Shown one piece after another: positions 6,116-6,121 of a stretch of 6,121 nucleotides of DNA. Made by a program: the position numbers and the translations under genes. Source of the DNA: an uncultured Rhodospirillaceae bacterium (GTDB lineage: Bacteria; Pseudomonadota; Alphaproteobacteria; RF32; CAG-239); NCBI GenBank assembly GCA_900313355.1, contig OMQZ01000014.1:1-6121 (forward strand). Direction: 5' to 3'. A model generated the notes under the pieces. That model was given only the letters and a program-made list of their open reading frames with translations, made no database searches and was not told the origin of the DNA. Numbering within the stretch: the first letter of the stretch is position 1; each line of letters starts with the position of its first letter.

Positions 6116-6121
6116 ATTAAA

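Overview
The window looks like a chromosomal segment of an AT-rich alphaproteobacterium. The main evidence is a pair of genes, a Mic60/mitofilin-type protein followed by a HemY-type TPR membrane protein, placed divergently from tsaD. That arrangement is characteristic of Alphaproteobacteria. The A+T bias, the lysine-rich proteins and an archaeal-type sugar kinase would suit a little-studied, host-associated or fermentative lineage (gut alphaproteobacteria are one guess), but this is inference. I see no phage, insertion sequence, CRISPR array or plasmid gene.

Layout. Positions 1-909 (minus strand) hold tsaD, cut at its 3' end by the window edge. A 79-79 bp-scale divergent spacer (910-988) holds the promoters of tsaD and of a plus-strand three-gene cluster: mic60-like (989-1948), hemY-like (1960-3294) and an ADP-dependent phosphofructokinase/glucokinase (3312-4709). 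The three genes are 11 and 17 bases apart, each downstream gene has a good Shine-Dalgarno sequence, and they probably form one operon. After a convergent spacer (4710-4845) with a terminator for the minus strand comes a minus-strand lipoprotein gene (4846-5874). It has coiled-coil segments and a C-terminal domain that resembles a degenerate OmpA domain. The right end holds a promoter-like element and tRNA-Arg(ACG) at 6039-6115.

How the genes relate. TsaD acts in universal tRNA t6A modification and is unrelated in function to its neighbours. Mic60 and the HemY-type protein are inner-membrane proteins thought to work together in membrane shaping or envelope organisation. In many alphaproteobacteria hemC and hemD precede them, but here both are missing from this place, so mic60 directly faces tsaD. 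The ADP-dependent kinase is the most unexpected gene: its family is best known from archaea and animals, it carries all the recognisable motifs including the GMGD active site, and it appears to be co-transcribed with the membrane-shaping pair. The lipoprotein is an envelope protein of unknown role.
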